Made by a program: the position numbers and the translations under genes. From contig CM049313.1 in NCBI GenBank assembly GCA_026874595.1, forward strand, positions 29,880,008 through 29,944,007: a DNA stretch of 64,000 nucleotides. The letters run 5' to 3'. Under the pieces are notes generated by a model. It saw only the letters and a list, made by a program, of their open reading frames with translations, ran no database searches and was not told the DNA's origin. This DNA is from Sipunculus nudus (Eukaryota > Annelida > Sipuncula > Golfingiida > Sipunculidae). Shown in pieces: positions 30,772-43,088 of this stretch (its first letter is position 1; every line of letters begins with the position of its first letter).

Positions 30772-30779
30772 CAATGACC
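30772..30779. repeat. 8-bp target-site duplication CAATGACC, right
   Basis: Identical to 26806-26813. Confidence 0.9.
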
Positions 30780-30845
30780 ACAAGAATTTATATTCAGAAG
30801 AACTACAAGATTACTCAAAGATACATCCCCTCACTAATATTACAT

Positions 30846-30847
<2 letters not shown>

Positions 30848-30901
<54 letters not shown>
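30848..30901. repeat. (TA)n microsatellite
   Basis: About 26 TA units immediately upstream of the 5S-like sequence. Confidence 0.9.
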
Positions 30902-30905
<4 letters not shown>

Positions 30906-31260
30906 AAGCAGGCTGTCCAGAGAAGCTAAGAAGGATCGGAGAGGCTCCGAGCCCGGTGGGAGAGTTACTGCACGTCTGCAGTATTCCGAGTCCAAGGCTT
31001 AAGAGAGAGGGTTAGGCTTGTACATGACTCATGTATCAGTCATTCCAGCCCTGCGTCGCCAACTCTGTGGTCATTGGTCTGCCCCAGAGATCTGCATCTC
31101 ATTCTGGTTGCATTCATACCAAGGTAATCTCTCCTCGTAGCTATGATGTCATAGGGTGTTCCCCTGGTTATACCAGGGATAGGGCATTCGTGTAACGCTA
31201 TCCCCACCCTAGAGCGATGTGTCCTCGCGAGCTCACCTTATCAACAACCATAAATAAAAC
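30906..31260 (+). mobile_element. Possible 5S-rRNA-derived SINE or 5S pseudogene
   Basis: GAAGCTAAGAAGGATCGG (30922-30939) resembles the A-box of 5S rRNA (GAAGCTAAGCAGGGTCGG), followed at the expected distance by GGTGGGAGA (30956-30964) and a GCAGTATTCCGAG stretch resembling the C-box region. The 5' half of 5S is not recognisable. The following ~250 bp to about 31260 is GC-richer than its surroundings and could be a SINE body. No tail or duplication was verified. Confidence 0.35.
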
Positions 31261-31469
31261 AAACTGGCCATGGACCATGGCTTTGGCTCAATAGAATAAA
31301 TGTTTTTGTTTCAGACACCTACATTCGTATATACACTGATAACTGTGATAACAAGAATAAAGCAAATAGGCCTAATACTCAATATTCAAGCGACATGTGT
31401 ATGGGCAAAGATTAATACATAATTTATCCACCAAGACCACAAATATGATACTATTCCAACTCCCCATTT
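31261..31469. other. No gene seen; flank of the gypsy element
   Basis: Ordinary AT-rich flank. Its last 12 bases (AACTCCCCATTT) equal the BEL primer-binding-site/LTR border at 43486-43497, discussed in the findings. Confidence 0.5.
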
Positions 31470-31612
31470 TGTTGAGGGTTGATGTAAGCGGCCATGGGAT
31501 GGAGGATAGAAGCGGCCCTGGCGGGTTAGCGGTAGATGTAATAACGTTGATCAGTAATAAACGCATAACAAGTGTACGGACGTTGTTTTAGGTATTTACA
31601 GACAACCTAACA
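31470..31612 (+). repeat. 5' LTR of the Mag-like gypsy element
   Basis: TGTTGAGGGTTGATG...CCTAACA, near-identical to 36235-36353 apart from an extra GGCC-bounded ~24-bp segment and a few substitutions. Confidence 0.85.
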
Positions 31613-31615
31613 ACT

Positions 31616-31630
31616 TGGTGTCAGAGTTGG
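31616..31630 (+). promoter_or_regulatory. Primer-binding site of the Mag-like gypsy element
   Basis: TGGTGTCAGAGTTGG starts three bases after the 5' LTR. Near-identical to the TGGTGTCAGAAGTGG of the other gypsy family at 51998, so both probably use the same tRNA primer. Confidence 0.75.
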
Positions 31631-31632
31631 AC

Positions 31633-33150
31633 ATGTCGAAATCAAATCCTCCAAAGCTTACGCTCACCATGTGTGAGGACAAACAGGAATCAGTCGAGCT
31701 ATGGCTCGAGCAGTTCAATGAGTGGTGTATCTTACAGGGATGGCGCGACACATCAAAAGCAACTACAGACAGAAATCACTGGAAACCTTGAAATTATGCA
31801 TCTGAGATAAGTACATTTCGTCTGTCACTGCCCATAGACATTTTAAGAATGATCAAATCTACAATAGTGCCTTCTATGACTACAGCACCAGGAGATGACC
31901 TGGATGAAACTTACGTCGGCTATCCATGGGTATGGCAGACAAAGCTGCTGGCTCACAACTCAAGTCAGGATATTGTACTGGCGGAAAGAATGACATTCAT
32001 GGAAACCTGTAAACAAAAACCGCAGAAATCGGTAGCAGAATTTGAGGCAAGGTGTAAGTTTCACGGCACAAAATGTGAGTACAATAAAATGCAACACCCT
32101 GAACAAGAACTTATCCGGGATAGATTTGTAACTGGAATCTCTGATGATAAACTTAGAGCACAGTTACTACGCCATAAAAAAGATGATGGGACTATTTTTA
32201 CCCTCTCTGATGTCATTGATCATGCTAAACAGTGGGAAGCAGCTAATAAAATAAACACTTTAGTCATGGAATCTGCCCGTACTCTCACCACTGACGAACA
32301 TGTAAACTACACCACTGTCAAGTCAAAATTACCTAGTGCTAGAGCTATGTCTTACTGTGGCTACTGTGGTGCAGATGAACAACATTCCAGAAAAACCTGC
32401 CCAGCAGGTAAACCTGGTGTTTACTGCAGAAAATGTTATGGCTCCAATCATTTTGCTGTGGTTTGTCGAAGCCATAAGGATAAATTTAAAACTCAGTGGT
32501 TGGCTAAGCAGAAAGTCACAAAGAAACAGGTCCATGTCCTGAATCATCAAAGTGACACTAGTACAAGTGATGATGATGATGGTTATCAACATCAATATAC
32601 TCTATCCTTAGAACATGTAACACAGGACATTAACACAGTTACTCAAATACCACGCAAACTGTACACAGTGCTCTCATTGTCCCTGACTGGTACTAATTTT
32701 ATTGATGTTGAATTTCAAGTTGACACAGCAGCCACTTGTAATACAGTGCCTGTGTCAACTTATCTCAAACTAGGAAAATTGGAGGATCTTCGCCCATCTC
32801 GCTCTAGACTCCGGTCTTACTCAGGTGATAATATCACTCCCACAGGCAAAATCACGCTTGTACATGAAATGTCTGACAAATTCATGACAATGGACTTCGA
32901 AGTCGTAGATACTTCAGCCAGTCGTCACAACAAACCTGCATTACTTGGTTTAACAGATGCCATGAAATTGGGACTGGTGGACTATGATGAAACTCGTGTG
33001 TACTCGCCAAATATATCTCCACCAACTGTTTCAGTCCAGAAATGTGATGTTAGTAGTGATAACGATACTAATTCCAGTGTGCTCCACCTTAAGGGGGCCA
33101 TCGCCCAATGTCACAAGAGTTATCAGCTGGTTTCTCACTTGGACATTTGA
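31633..33150 (+). pseudogene. gag: Gag-protease frame of the Mag-like gypsy element, one in-frame TGA
   Basis: Frame opens at ATG 31633 (MSKSNPPKL), directly after the primer-binding site, and runs to 33150 interrupted only by TGA at 31789-31791; the long open part is 433 residues from 31849. The capsid-like region includes PQKSVAEFEARCKFHG and IRDRFVTGISDDKLR. The Cys arrays (CGYCGADEQHSRKTC; CRKCYGSNHFAVVC) form the nucleocapsid. The retropepsin-like domain has VDTAATCNTVP, with Ala where DTG/DSG has Gly, and a C-terminal ALLGLTDAMKLGLV helix typical of gypsy proteases. Overlaps the RT frame by 43 nt in the -1 direction. Confidence 0.88.
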
Positions 33151-36054
33151 AGGAGGAAGATATCATTCACAAATTTGGTGAAAATTTCAGGGGTCTAGGC
33201 CAGATTGGAAAACCAGTCTCTTTTGTTATGAACTCGACTGTACCTGTTCATGCCCCGGTTCATCGTATCCCAGTTGGTAAACGAGATAAGGTGAAATGGA
33301 AACTTGATGAAATGGTTACTGCAGGCAAAATAGCTAAGGTTGATGAACCCACCAATTGGTGCTCAAATATGACTGTTGTTGAGAAAATAAAACCAAATGG
33401 TGAGATCAAATTGAGACTATGTCTAGATCCCAGTCAAACAATTAATAAGGCAATAATTGTCCCAATGTACACACTTCCAACGCTACAAGAGGTTTTGCCC
33501 AGCTTATCTGCTGATTACAAGTGCTTTAGCATCATGGACGCTTTAGATAGCTTCACGCAAGTACCTCTGGACTATGAATCCAGTATGGCAACGACTATGC
33601 AAACACATTGGGGTCGGTACCGATGGCTACGTCTTCCATATTGGGTCTCATCAGCCCCAGAAGAATTTCAAAAAGGATTCATGAGGCCCTCGATGGTCTT
33701 GCAGGCATCATCAGCATAGCAGATGACATTCTGGTTCATGGCTTGGGCAGCACACAGGAAGAGGCCAATATTGATCATGACCGGAATCTCCTTGCTCTCA
33801 TGGAGCGAGCCAAACAGCGCAACCTCAAGCTCAACCCTAATAAAATTCAGTTCAAGTTGAAGAAAATTTCCTTCATGGGAATGAACCTGACTGAAGATGG
33901 CATTACTCCAGACCCCCGAAAAGTGCAGGCCATCAATGACATGCTACAACCTGCTAACAATCAGCTCTACAGAGATTTATTGGTATGGTGACCTACCTCA
34001 ATAGCTTTTGCCCAGCACTAGCCACAGTCATACACCCACTACACCAGCTGGTCCGTCTGGATACACAGTTTGTCTGGTTTTCTGTCCATGATGCAGCTTT
34101 CAACAAAGCTAAGGAACTTATTACTGGTGCCCCATGCCTCGCATATTTTGATAATTCCAAACCCATTACTGTTCAGGTCGATGCTTCTGACACAGGTCTC
34201 GGTGGTGCATTATTACAGCCTAACAACAGTGGCAAACTTCAACCAGTCGCCTTCAGCTCATGTACCATGCGCCCAAACGAGATCATGTGGGCTCAGATCG
34301 AGAAAGAAGCCCTCGCTATCTGTGCTGCCTGTTCAAAATGGGATTTATGGCTCTACGGCAAACAAGTAACTGTAGTTACAGATCACCAGCCTCTGGAGAC
34401 GATCTTCAGAAAACCGATTTCTAAAGCTCCAAGGAGGCTCCAGAAGCTTATGCTCCGGTTGCAACGGTTTTCTTTGCGTGTTGTATACAAAAAAGGCAGC
34501 ACACTAGTCCAGGCAGATACTCTGTCTAGAGCTCAATTACCTGAATTGAATGACTGCAAAGAAACAAATTTCCAGCTCTTCCGATTAGAAGTGGAAGACT
34601 TGGGTGCCCAACCTAATGTTCAGCTCACCTCTAAAACTACCCAAGCCTTGCAACAAGCAACAAACACGGACAAAATCATGTCAGAGCTGACCAAAGTGAT
34701 TTGTACTGGTTGGCCTAAGGACAAATCCAGACTAGCTCCAGGCTTGACCCCTTACTGGTGCTACAGGGATGAAATGTCAGTAACAAATGGTATTGTATAT
34801 CGTGGTCTACAAGCCGTTGTTCCTCAGTGTATGCAAAAACAAATGTTGCAAAAGGTTCATCAGTCTCACCTTGGTGCGGAAAGCAATACAAGAATGTGCA
34901 AGGACATTATCTTTTGGCCAGGTATGCAAGCTGCAATAAAGGATGTTTGCAACAACTGTAGTAAATGTGCTCAGTATGCATCACAACATCAAAATGAACC
35001 TATGCGCTCTCAACCTATCCCTGAGTATCCCTGGCAGTTTGTCAGCCAGGATCTTTTTCATACAGACCAAGGGGAATACCTAGTTACAGTGGATCATTAT
35101 TCAGATTTTATTGAAGTCTACAAACTGGATAATACCCTGTCGTTGACGGTTATTGAGCATTCCAAAGGTCATTTTGCACGTCATGGGATTCCAGAAGTCC
35201 TTTTAAGTGACAACGGGCCACAGTTCATCAGTACAGAGTTTACTGCGTTTTGTGATTTGTATGGAATTACACATATCACATCGTCTCCATACTGGCCGAA
35301 GGGAAATGGTAAAGCAGAATCGGCTGTAAAAGTCATTAAAACACTGATGAAAAAATCCAGCGACTTCCACCTTGCACTTCTGGATTATAGGAACACGGCT
35401 CAGCAAGGCCATACTTTGAGTCCAGCACAACGGTCTATGTCACGACGGCTTAGAGGCTTGCTCCCCATCAGTAAACAGCTGCTTACTCCTGACTCCTCCA
35501 ACATGGTTCAAAACGAGATAGCCCAAAAGCGTCATAAGGCCAAAACGTATTATGATCGCACAACTGGACACAGTCTTCCGCCAGTGTTGTGTGGTGATTT
35601 TGTATATTCCAAGCCGGCTCCTCATCACAAAGGAAAAGCATGGAATTCCTATGTGGCTGACACACAGTCTGGAACTGTGCTTCGAAATCGCACACAGATC
35701 CGTCTGGCAGCCCCACCTGTGACTACTGCATATATACCACAGTCTCGGACTTCTCCTACAAGAAAGAGTGTTTCTCAATCGTCAAATCTTGACCCATCTG
35801 TGCTTTTATCTAGCTCAACTGATCATGAGCCTGAGCCACAAGGGGGTACGAATACCCTGGGATTCCAAGATTTGACCAATCCCGCTCAAAGCTCTAATGG
35901 TGATGCCTCTCCATCGTTTCCCATTGATGTTAATGCTCGCTCGGAGGTAGTGTCGCAGCCTGCCGCTCCTACGCCTACCTCATGCTCTACTGTTGTATAT
36001 ACCACCAAGTCAGGAAGAGCAGTTCGGAGACCACGTGTGTTTGATCCCTCCTAA
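33108..36054 (+). pseudogene. pol: Pol of the Mag-like gypsy element: RT, RNase H, integrase (frameshifts near 33.65 and 33.98 kb)
   Basis: Three consecutive frames: 33108-33719 (RT fingers/palm with KLRLCLDPSQTINKAI and FSIMDALDSFTQVPLD), 33608-33991 (RT active site IADDILVHG and FMGMNLTEDGITPDP), and 33985-36054 (689 residues: RNase H with VDASDTGLGGALLQ, EKEALAI and TDHQPLETIF; integrase zinc domain H..H..CNNCSKC; catalytic core with VTVDHYSDFIEVY, LLSDNGPQFI and KGNGKAES). The last frame is long and clean, so damage is confined to the RT junctions. The C-terminal ~120 residues are Ser/Pro-rich and end in SGRAVRRPRVFD, a tail often seen in animal gypsy integrases. Confidence 0.92.
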
Positions 36055-36224
36055 AGTAATACTTATTCTTGTTTTCATTCATTTAAATGAGTGTTTTACT
36101 GTTAATATGACAAAGACTGAAAGTGTTCTCTGTGGTTTCCACATCTTGAACTGCTTGGACTCTGATTTTACTAGTATCGGGTAATTTTCGTTCTGTGTAA
36201 TTACATGCACTTTTTTTCCTTAAT

Positions 36225-36234
36225 AAAGGGGGGA
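36225..36234 (+). promoter_or_regulatory. Polypurine tract of the Mag-like gypsy element
   Basis: AAAGGGGGGA immediately precedes the TGTTGAGG start of the 3' LTR; it serves as plus-strand primer in this class. Confidence 0.85.
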
Positions 36235-36353
36235 TGTTGAGGGTTGATGTAAGCGGCCCTGGCGGGTTAGTGGTAGATGTACTAACGTTGATCAGTAATA
36301 AACGCATGACAAGTGTACGGACGTTGTTTTAGATATTTACAGACAACCTAACA
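36235..36353 (+). repeat. 3' LTR of the Mag-like gypsy element
   Basis: 119-bp counterpart of 31470-31612. It abuts the BEL element: only ACTAT(T) separates it from the BEL LTR. Confidence 0.85.
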
Positions 36354-36359
36354 ACTATT

Positions 36360-37481
36360 TGACAAACGGGATCACACACTGATGTCTTTTCAGTAGCATT
36401 ATTCTTCAGGCAATACTTGCCCACTACGTGAAAACTGAAACAAACAAATATAGTTGTAAGATCTCTACTTCTTCCCCATGAATAGACATGGTTTATGTAT
36501 GTAACTCTATGCACTATAACTAAATGACCTATATAATAGTTTGAGTTTGAAATATAAAGAAACTACTTATTAATTATCTTTACTGGCTAAAGCATTTTGC
36601 AAACTTAAATGACATATAAAAGAAATAAACTTGATACCTCAGTATATATGTATAAATGCTTGTATATGTCGACAAATATGTTTACATGCAACAACATACA
36701 TGTGAATTTGGTTATTATATCACTACATCAAGTGAATGTATCTAATAAAATATGTAACAGAATCATTACATGATTTCTATATGACCTGCATCTGTTGATA
36801 CACATTAAAGACCGATAATTTGTGTATAGCCTGTGTTAAACACCTACATATTTACCAACATTATTAACTTAAGACAAAAATCTGAGAAAACGTCTGAGAA
36901 TATTTTATCTGGCAAAATTCAATCACATAGCTAAATAATAACAGGTTTTTCATTTCACAGAAATAACAATCCTTAGTCTAGTTATAACACTTCAGAGAGA
37001 CATCATGAAAGAAAGATGATATAATTTCCACTACAAGTAATTACTCTTTAAGTTCAGAAAGACATTCAAGTATGGCTGAAAACACATAACAAAGCTATAT
37101 CCTCCACGTCAGCATGTGTTTATATGCCACACTGACCTACAATACTGACAGTTCATATCTGGTCTAGCTTCACTACAATATATATAATACTTGTAATACA
37201 AGGGAATAACTACAGAAATAACAAATTAAATACATGGAAATACAACAGAAATAAACTTACCATGTACGCCTATGTCAAATAACAGGGGGTTAAATGCAAA
37301 TACTTCGAGTGGCAATGTAACGACTGTTCTGCTTCCCAGCTGTGCTTAAAACAATGGAAACAAAAAGGGGACAGCCCTCCTGTGTATATGCTGAACATCG
37401 ACCTATAAAAGGGGCAGGGTGACAACCATGTAAAAATGTGGGTGCTAACTGGAACACCAGCCAGCTGAATCAGTCGTTACA
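36360..37481 (-). repeat. BEL 3' LTR (1122 bp)
   Basis: Aligns along its whole length with 43497-44637, with scattered substitutions and small indels. Confidence 0.9.
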
Positions 37482-37512
37482 CTCCCACAAATCACATTTT
37501 ATCAATTACAAG

Positions 37513-37515
<3 letters not shown>

Positions 37516-37572
<57 letters not shown>
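37516..37572. repeat. (TA)n microsatellite in the BEL 3' region
   Basis: About 28 TA units. Confidence 0.9.
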
Positions 37573-37575
<3 letters not shown>

Positions 37576-37708
37576 TCAAACTAACAACCACACGTCAACA
37601 AATTTCACCAAAAAATAGAAATATCCCTTATTACTGCAAGATTCTGCTCCTGCGAAAGGCTATACTGAGTCCAGCACTACAATGTTCACAACAAGGAAAG
37701 AACGATGG

Positions 37709-40700
37709 TTAATCCTCTAACAGAAGCACAAATTTCTGGACAGGTCGTTCCAGGAATGTTGGCTGACCAATTCGTTTTCCCTTTTTATCCAACTTTGCAG
37801 GTAATATCACTTTAACCTTCCTCACAAGACCTTCATCACCATCCATCGTTTCCACGATTCTAGCTATTGGCTATTTATTCCTGGCTACTTTGTCTTCTTT
37901 CAGAATAACAACATCGCCATTCTTCAAGTTTCTTCGCTCGTTGTGCCATTTTGATTGAAGCTGAATGTTACTCAGATACTCTTTACGCTACCTTGACCAG
38001 AACTGTTCACATAGATAATGTATCCTTCGCCATCGTTTCTTCAGATACAGATCCTGACTTACGAATTCCCCAGGTAAGGGAAACGCTGACTTGGATTTCA
38101 TAGTCAGGATGTGATTAGGCGTTATTGGCTCCAGCGACAATGGATCATCCATTGTATCTGTGGTGAGCGGACGGCTGTTTATGGTCGCTATGACCTCGTA
38201 CAAAACTGGTCTCAGTGTCGATGTGTCAATGTGACCAGATGCCTCATGCAGCAACGTCGTAAGGATACTTCTCACAGTTCTGATCTGGCGTTCCCAGATT
38301 ACTCCGAAGTGACTGGCATGCGGGGGGTTGAAATTAAACACGCACTGACGGTTTGTCATATACTCTTGAATTTCTCGCTGTCTAATTCCTTCAATGATTC
38401 TTTGAGTTCATTTGCTGCTCCCACGAAATTTGTACCCTGGTCAGAATGTAGCGTTGATACAGATCCCCGCAGATCCACAAAGCATCGTAATCCATTGATT
38501 GAGCAGTCTGTTGACATATCATCAAGAATTTTCAAGTGCACTGCTCTGGAGCACTTGCACGTAAATATCAACCCGTACCGTTTACGAGTCTTTCTTCCTT
38601 CTTTAACCATGATAGGACCGAAGCAATCCATGCCTGTATGCGTGAATGGAGGTGTAGCCTCACTCCTTTCAGTAGGTAGGTCTGCCATACGTTTGCTCTC
38701 TAAAGGACGTCTCTTTTTGCGGCATTCAACACATCTGAATATAAAACTTGAAACAGTCCTTGCGCCGCCCAACACCCAGTACCCTTTTGTTCTCGATGTG
38801 TTCAGCGTGAAGCCTTTCCCACAGTGTTTGGTCTGCTCATGGTAGTGTCGAAGTATCAAATTTGTGATGTGGCTATTCTTTGGCAATATCACAGGGTGTC
38901 TCATACTGAAGGGCGAGTTCCCTTTCCTAAACCTGCCACCGACTCGTATCACGCCATCAATTACGACGGGGTCTAAATTGTACAGCGGTTTTCCTTTTGG
39001 AAGACTGGAGTGGGCCAACATTTGAAATTCCTTATGAAAGACTTCCTGCTGAAGTAGCTGGATGACCAGAATTTCTGCTTTCTCTCTTTCTTCCGTGGAA
39101 CTCAGACTAGAGTCCTTGACTCCACTGGCTCGACGTATCAGCCGTGCGATTATTTTGCGGAATTGGGTCCAACTGAAAAATCTGTCGAGCTTGGCTAAGA
39201 GTGAACCTTGAATCTTGGATTCATTTGTCGCCAACGAACGTGACTTGACTTCAGGATCCCCTAAATCGATCTCTATCACAGGTTCATCAAAGTACCTGAC
39301 CTCGGACTCCAAAAAAGAGGGTCCCTCGAACCAACACGACTGTTCGAGTTCAGAAATGGTGTGCCCTCTGGATGCAATATCTGCAGGGTTTTATTCCGAC
39401 AGGACGAAATGCTCGAACCTGGTTAAAGTTCTTAAGATTTCCATCCTATTTGCGACGAATGTATGAAACTTTCGGCCTTCGTTCTTGATATACCCAAGGA
39501 CCACCTTTGAATCCGACCAGTAATATTCTGCAACCTCTGGATATTGAAGCTCTCCTTTCAGCATGACACTTATATTTGCGGCAACTGTTGCTGCTGTGAG
39601 ATCTAGCCTAGGTATTGTTAAGACCTTTGTGGGAGCGACACGAGCCTTTCCAAAGACAAGGGAGAAATGGACACCCAGATTGGTTACATGTCGTAGGTAT
39701 GTGCAAGTGCTATATCCAATAGCACTAGCATCAGCAAAATGATGCAGTTCGACAGCAGTAACATCAACGGAACCTGGGTAGAAACACCTCGGAATTCTGA
39801 TGCTGTTCAGTGTTTGTAGGTCTGACAGCCACATATTCCACTGTGGTTGTAGATCCGCTGGTAAAAGATCATCCCATCCAACATTTCTTCTACATATTTC
39901 CTGAAGTGTCCTTTTCCCTAGTAGCACAAACGGAGCAACAAACACGAGTGGTTCATACAGTGACGCAACAACAGAAAGTTTACCGCTTCTACTAGAAGGA
40001 AAAGTCCGTGGTCAAACTGCAATCATAAAAGTGTCTGTGAATAGGTACCACTGGATACCCAGTGCTCTTTCCATGGGCACATCCTCAACATCCAGACTTT
40101 TGACTGTAGCTCCTTCAGATGGAGCTATACTTGCCATAAGCTCTTGCGAATTCGAAACAAATTTGTGCAAATGCATGCCTCCTCTTTTACACAACTCTTG
40201 GGCATCCTGAACTAATTTGACTCCTTCTTCAACAGAAGGTACACTAGTGAGACCATCATCCACGTAAAAATTGTTCATAATTAACTTTGCTGCTTGAGGG
40301 TACTCGGTCTCATACTTGGCCGCTTATGAACTTCAGTCCATAAATCGCGCATGCAGGACTTGAAGCAGCGCCGAACAAATGTACCGTCATTCGATACTCT
40401 TGTGGTTGAGTAGTTGTATCTCCATTCTCCCACCATAGAAACCTTAGCAGGTCTCGGTCATCCGTGTATACATCAATGTCTCCGATAAATGCAATTTGGT
40501 GTTTCTTTAATCTGCACAACACTCCCAGGCGGCTGTTGTTCAGTTCAGGTCCTTTCAAGAGGCAGTCATTGAGGGAGATGCCTTGATATTTGGCTGAACA
40601 ACCCTTATTTTTTCACGTTTCTTTGGGTGATACATACCGTGATGAGGTACATAGTCTGTTCGTCCAGGAGGTCCTTCGCCTGACACCAACTCACCTTGTA

Positions 40701-43088
40701 GTGAGCAGCAAACTTTGTACCGACGTTTAACTTGCGTTCGTTTGGCAACAACGTGGGTTTAGACTTGACAGGTAAAGGCATTTCTACATGACCATCATCT
40801 CTTTGCTTTGCTTGATTGCTCATCATGTCAATGAAAAAAATGGCCTGTTGAAATTATTCTACCTTGACCATACTCATTCTCAGCAAAATCTTGTTCCAGC
40901 GCATTTACCAACTCTCGTGGTGAAACCATTGGTACTTCCATCACTGACATTCGAAGGTTTAGGCCAGACTGACGATCCATACATGGGTTTGACAGCCCTA
41001 TGATGCTCCATCCTATATCTGTCCGCTGCGCAAATGGTTCTGTTTCTCTACCACCAATCACCTCTCGGGGCGTAAGAGCCAGTGGGCAACCGTATCCAAT
41101 AAGTAGCCCCAATTCACATGTCTGCAGCGCTGGGATCTCATGAGGAATATGCTTCAAGTGTGGCCCTGCACAGCTGTCTCATGTGTTGGTATATGTGACC
41201 TTTCGACTGGTATGTAGTCACGGGTGTATGCTGTAAGCAAGGAGATTCTCTTTTCACAGAACATACCACGAATTTGCAAGCCATCAGTTCGTTTGCAATC
41301 TAACACTGTACCAGCGGATGTCATGGTGCTAATCTTAAGTTTCACTTCCTTTGCCCTGCATCAAACGTTTTTGCTATATCATCCAGAACAAACGTAGTGT
41401 CACTTTGAGTATCCAGTAAAGCGTCAGTGAGGCACTCTTGGTCTGGTTGATCGACACTAGATAACCACACAGGAACTATACTTGAGGTTATCATCAGACG
41501 TTTCACACTGTGAGATGTTGCTTGAGTTGAAGGCACGACTTCCTCAGGTTTGGTCTCCTTGGATTCAATAGCCTTGTCATTAGAAGACGTAGGATGGCGT
41601 CTTTTACACGTCTTACATGTATGTCTCCTTCTACATTCGCTGGAATAGTGACCCTTACGCCGGCAGCCAAAACACAAGTTGTTGGTTCGAATAAAGTCTC
41701 TTTTCTCAGATATGTCTTTGTTACAAAATTTAGTGCAAGCAGCAATTGAGTTGTCGACGTCTTTGCAAAATATGCAAGATAGCCTTGGTTTTTCATACTT
41801 TTGGGATTTTGCAAATTGTTGTGATGGTTGACTTTGATGCGAAACTGTGGATGATGACATCTTACTCTCAACTGTATTTGATGCCAGAGTTTGTCTTTGC
41901 ACGGCCTTTTCCTTAGCCTCTGGTTTTGAAAGATAGGGTGAGCAGATGGGATTACACGCGACTCTTGCTTCTGTTTTAAAAAAGTCCACAAACGTTTGAA
42001 AAGAAGGGTATAATTTATGCTTGGTAATATGATCAACAACAACCCTGTTCCATCTTTCAAATACCCACTGTAGGAGTTTTTCTAGCATTTTCCTGTTCTC
42101 CTCACAGTTGTTTAAGATGTCCAGGCCGCAAACATGAGGCATTGCACCAGCAGTTGCATTTAGTAAATCTACGAAGTCTCTTAACGCAAAAACATCTCGG
42201 TGCTATCTTTGGCCACCTTGCAATTCGGTCACGGAAGGCCTGTTTGATGATAAAAGGATCTCCGTAACGCTCACTCAGCACTCTCCATGCCTCATGGATC
42301 CAACACTATATGAGCACTGTGTATATCTATATCTGATATCTGGGACTCATTGTAGACATTTTGTAAGATTTTAGACTTTGCTTCTGCAACTTTTACATCA
42401 GAGTTCACTTGTATGGCTTCTAATTTAATTTTTCTTCTTCCATCTGTAACTGGAGTTGCAGAATCTTTGTCTTTTGTGCCTGTCCCGCTTGCAGAGCTCT
42501 CGATTTTTCTATTTTCTCTGCTAACTCAGCGTCTGCCTTTGCCTTCATGGAAGATATTGAAGACTTTCCTGTAATGTTTGTCGACGACTCACCAAAAACT
42601 GAAGGGTGTGCATGCTTCATGCCCCTCGTTTGTTGACCCATCTGAGCGCTATCAAACTGACAGGGTGCTGCAAACGCCTATCCTGAAGTAATTCTTTCAG
42701 TTCTCCAGAGATTGCGACACAATTGTCTACTTTCATTAATTGGTGTCTTGGTGGTGCACTACGTTTTCATTAATCTTCATATACATGAAGAACCTCTTCT
42801 GAGTATTTGACTAAGTCGACATTTAGCTCATTCAGCTCATCTAATGATTGTAGCTTCAGCAAACATTTACGAGATTTTTTATGCATATTGTCGCCACCTT
42901 TCGTATGCAGAAATTATTTTGTTTGCCATCCGTGCAACATCATCATCGAGATTCTGCTGGGCCTTCTCGGTCAACTTTCTATCACGTGCACTGCGACGTA
43001 CTTCAGAATCAGGAATTGCTGAGGTTTGTATCTTCGACCTACTTTCATCTTCTTTCGACTGATGAGAGATATCCTTTGATTCTGACAT
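37709..43088 (-). pseudogene. BEL/Pao Gag-Pol polyprotein, multiply frameshifted
   Basis: Reads from ATG 43088 (MSESKDISHQ, charged N-terminus) through a Gln/Glu-rich coiled-coil region (42641-42420) to Gag with Cys/His arrays (CIFCKDVDNSIAAC; CFGCRRKGHYSSEC; CKTCKRRH) in the 42142-41342 frame. The same frame holds the Pao-type protease LLDTQSDTTFVLDD. Then DUF1758-like sequence (41157-40828), RT with NNFYVDDGLTS at about 40266, RNase H-like (39945-39391: HHFADASAIGY, YWSDSKVVLGYI), integrase (39312-38356: H..H and CVECRKK zinc site, MDCFGPI, LHSDQGTNF; then the VIWERQIRTV Glu block in 38359-37988), and a DUF5641-like tail with an in-frame TAG at 37871-37873 ending at 37709. Frame changes occur near 42.2-42.4, 41.34, 41.15, 40.83, 40.6, 40.3, 40.0, 39.35 and 38.36 kb. 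Not functional. Confidence 0.93.

Larger units (their letters stand above)
31470..36353 (+). mobile_element. Ty3/gypsy LTR retrotransposon with very short LTRs (Mag/SURL-like), mildly degraded
   Basis: LTRs TGTTGAGG...CCTAACA at 31470-31612 (143 bp, including a ~24-bp internal duplication) and 36235-36353 (119 bp). Primer-binding site TGGTGTCAGAGTTGG at 31616-31630; polypurine tract AAAGGGGGGA at 36225-36234. Internal order gag-protease-RT-RNase H-integrase. LTRs of 100-150 bp and the IADDILVHG / Cys-array pattern suggest the Mag/SURL side of Ty3/gypsy; that sub-lineage call is tentative. Disabled by one stop and about three frame changes. Confidence 0.9.
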
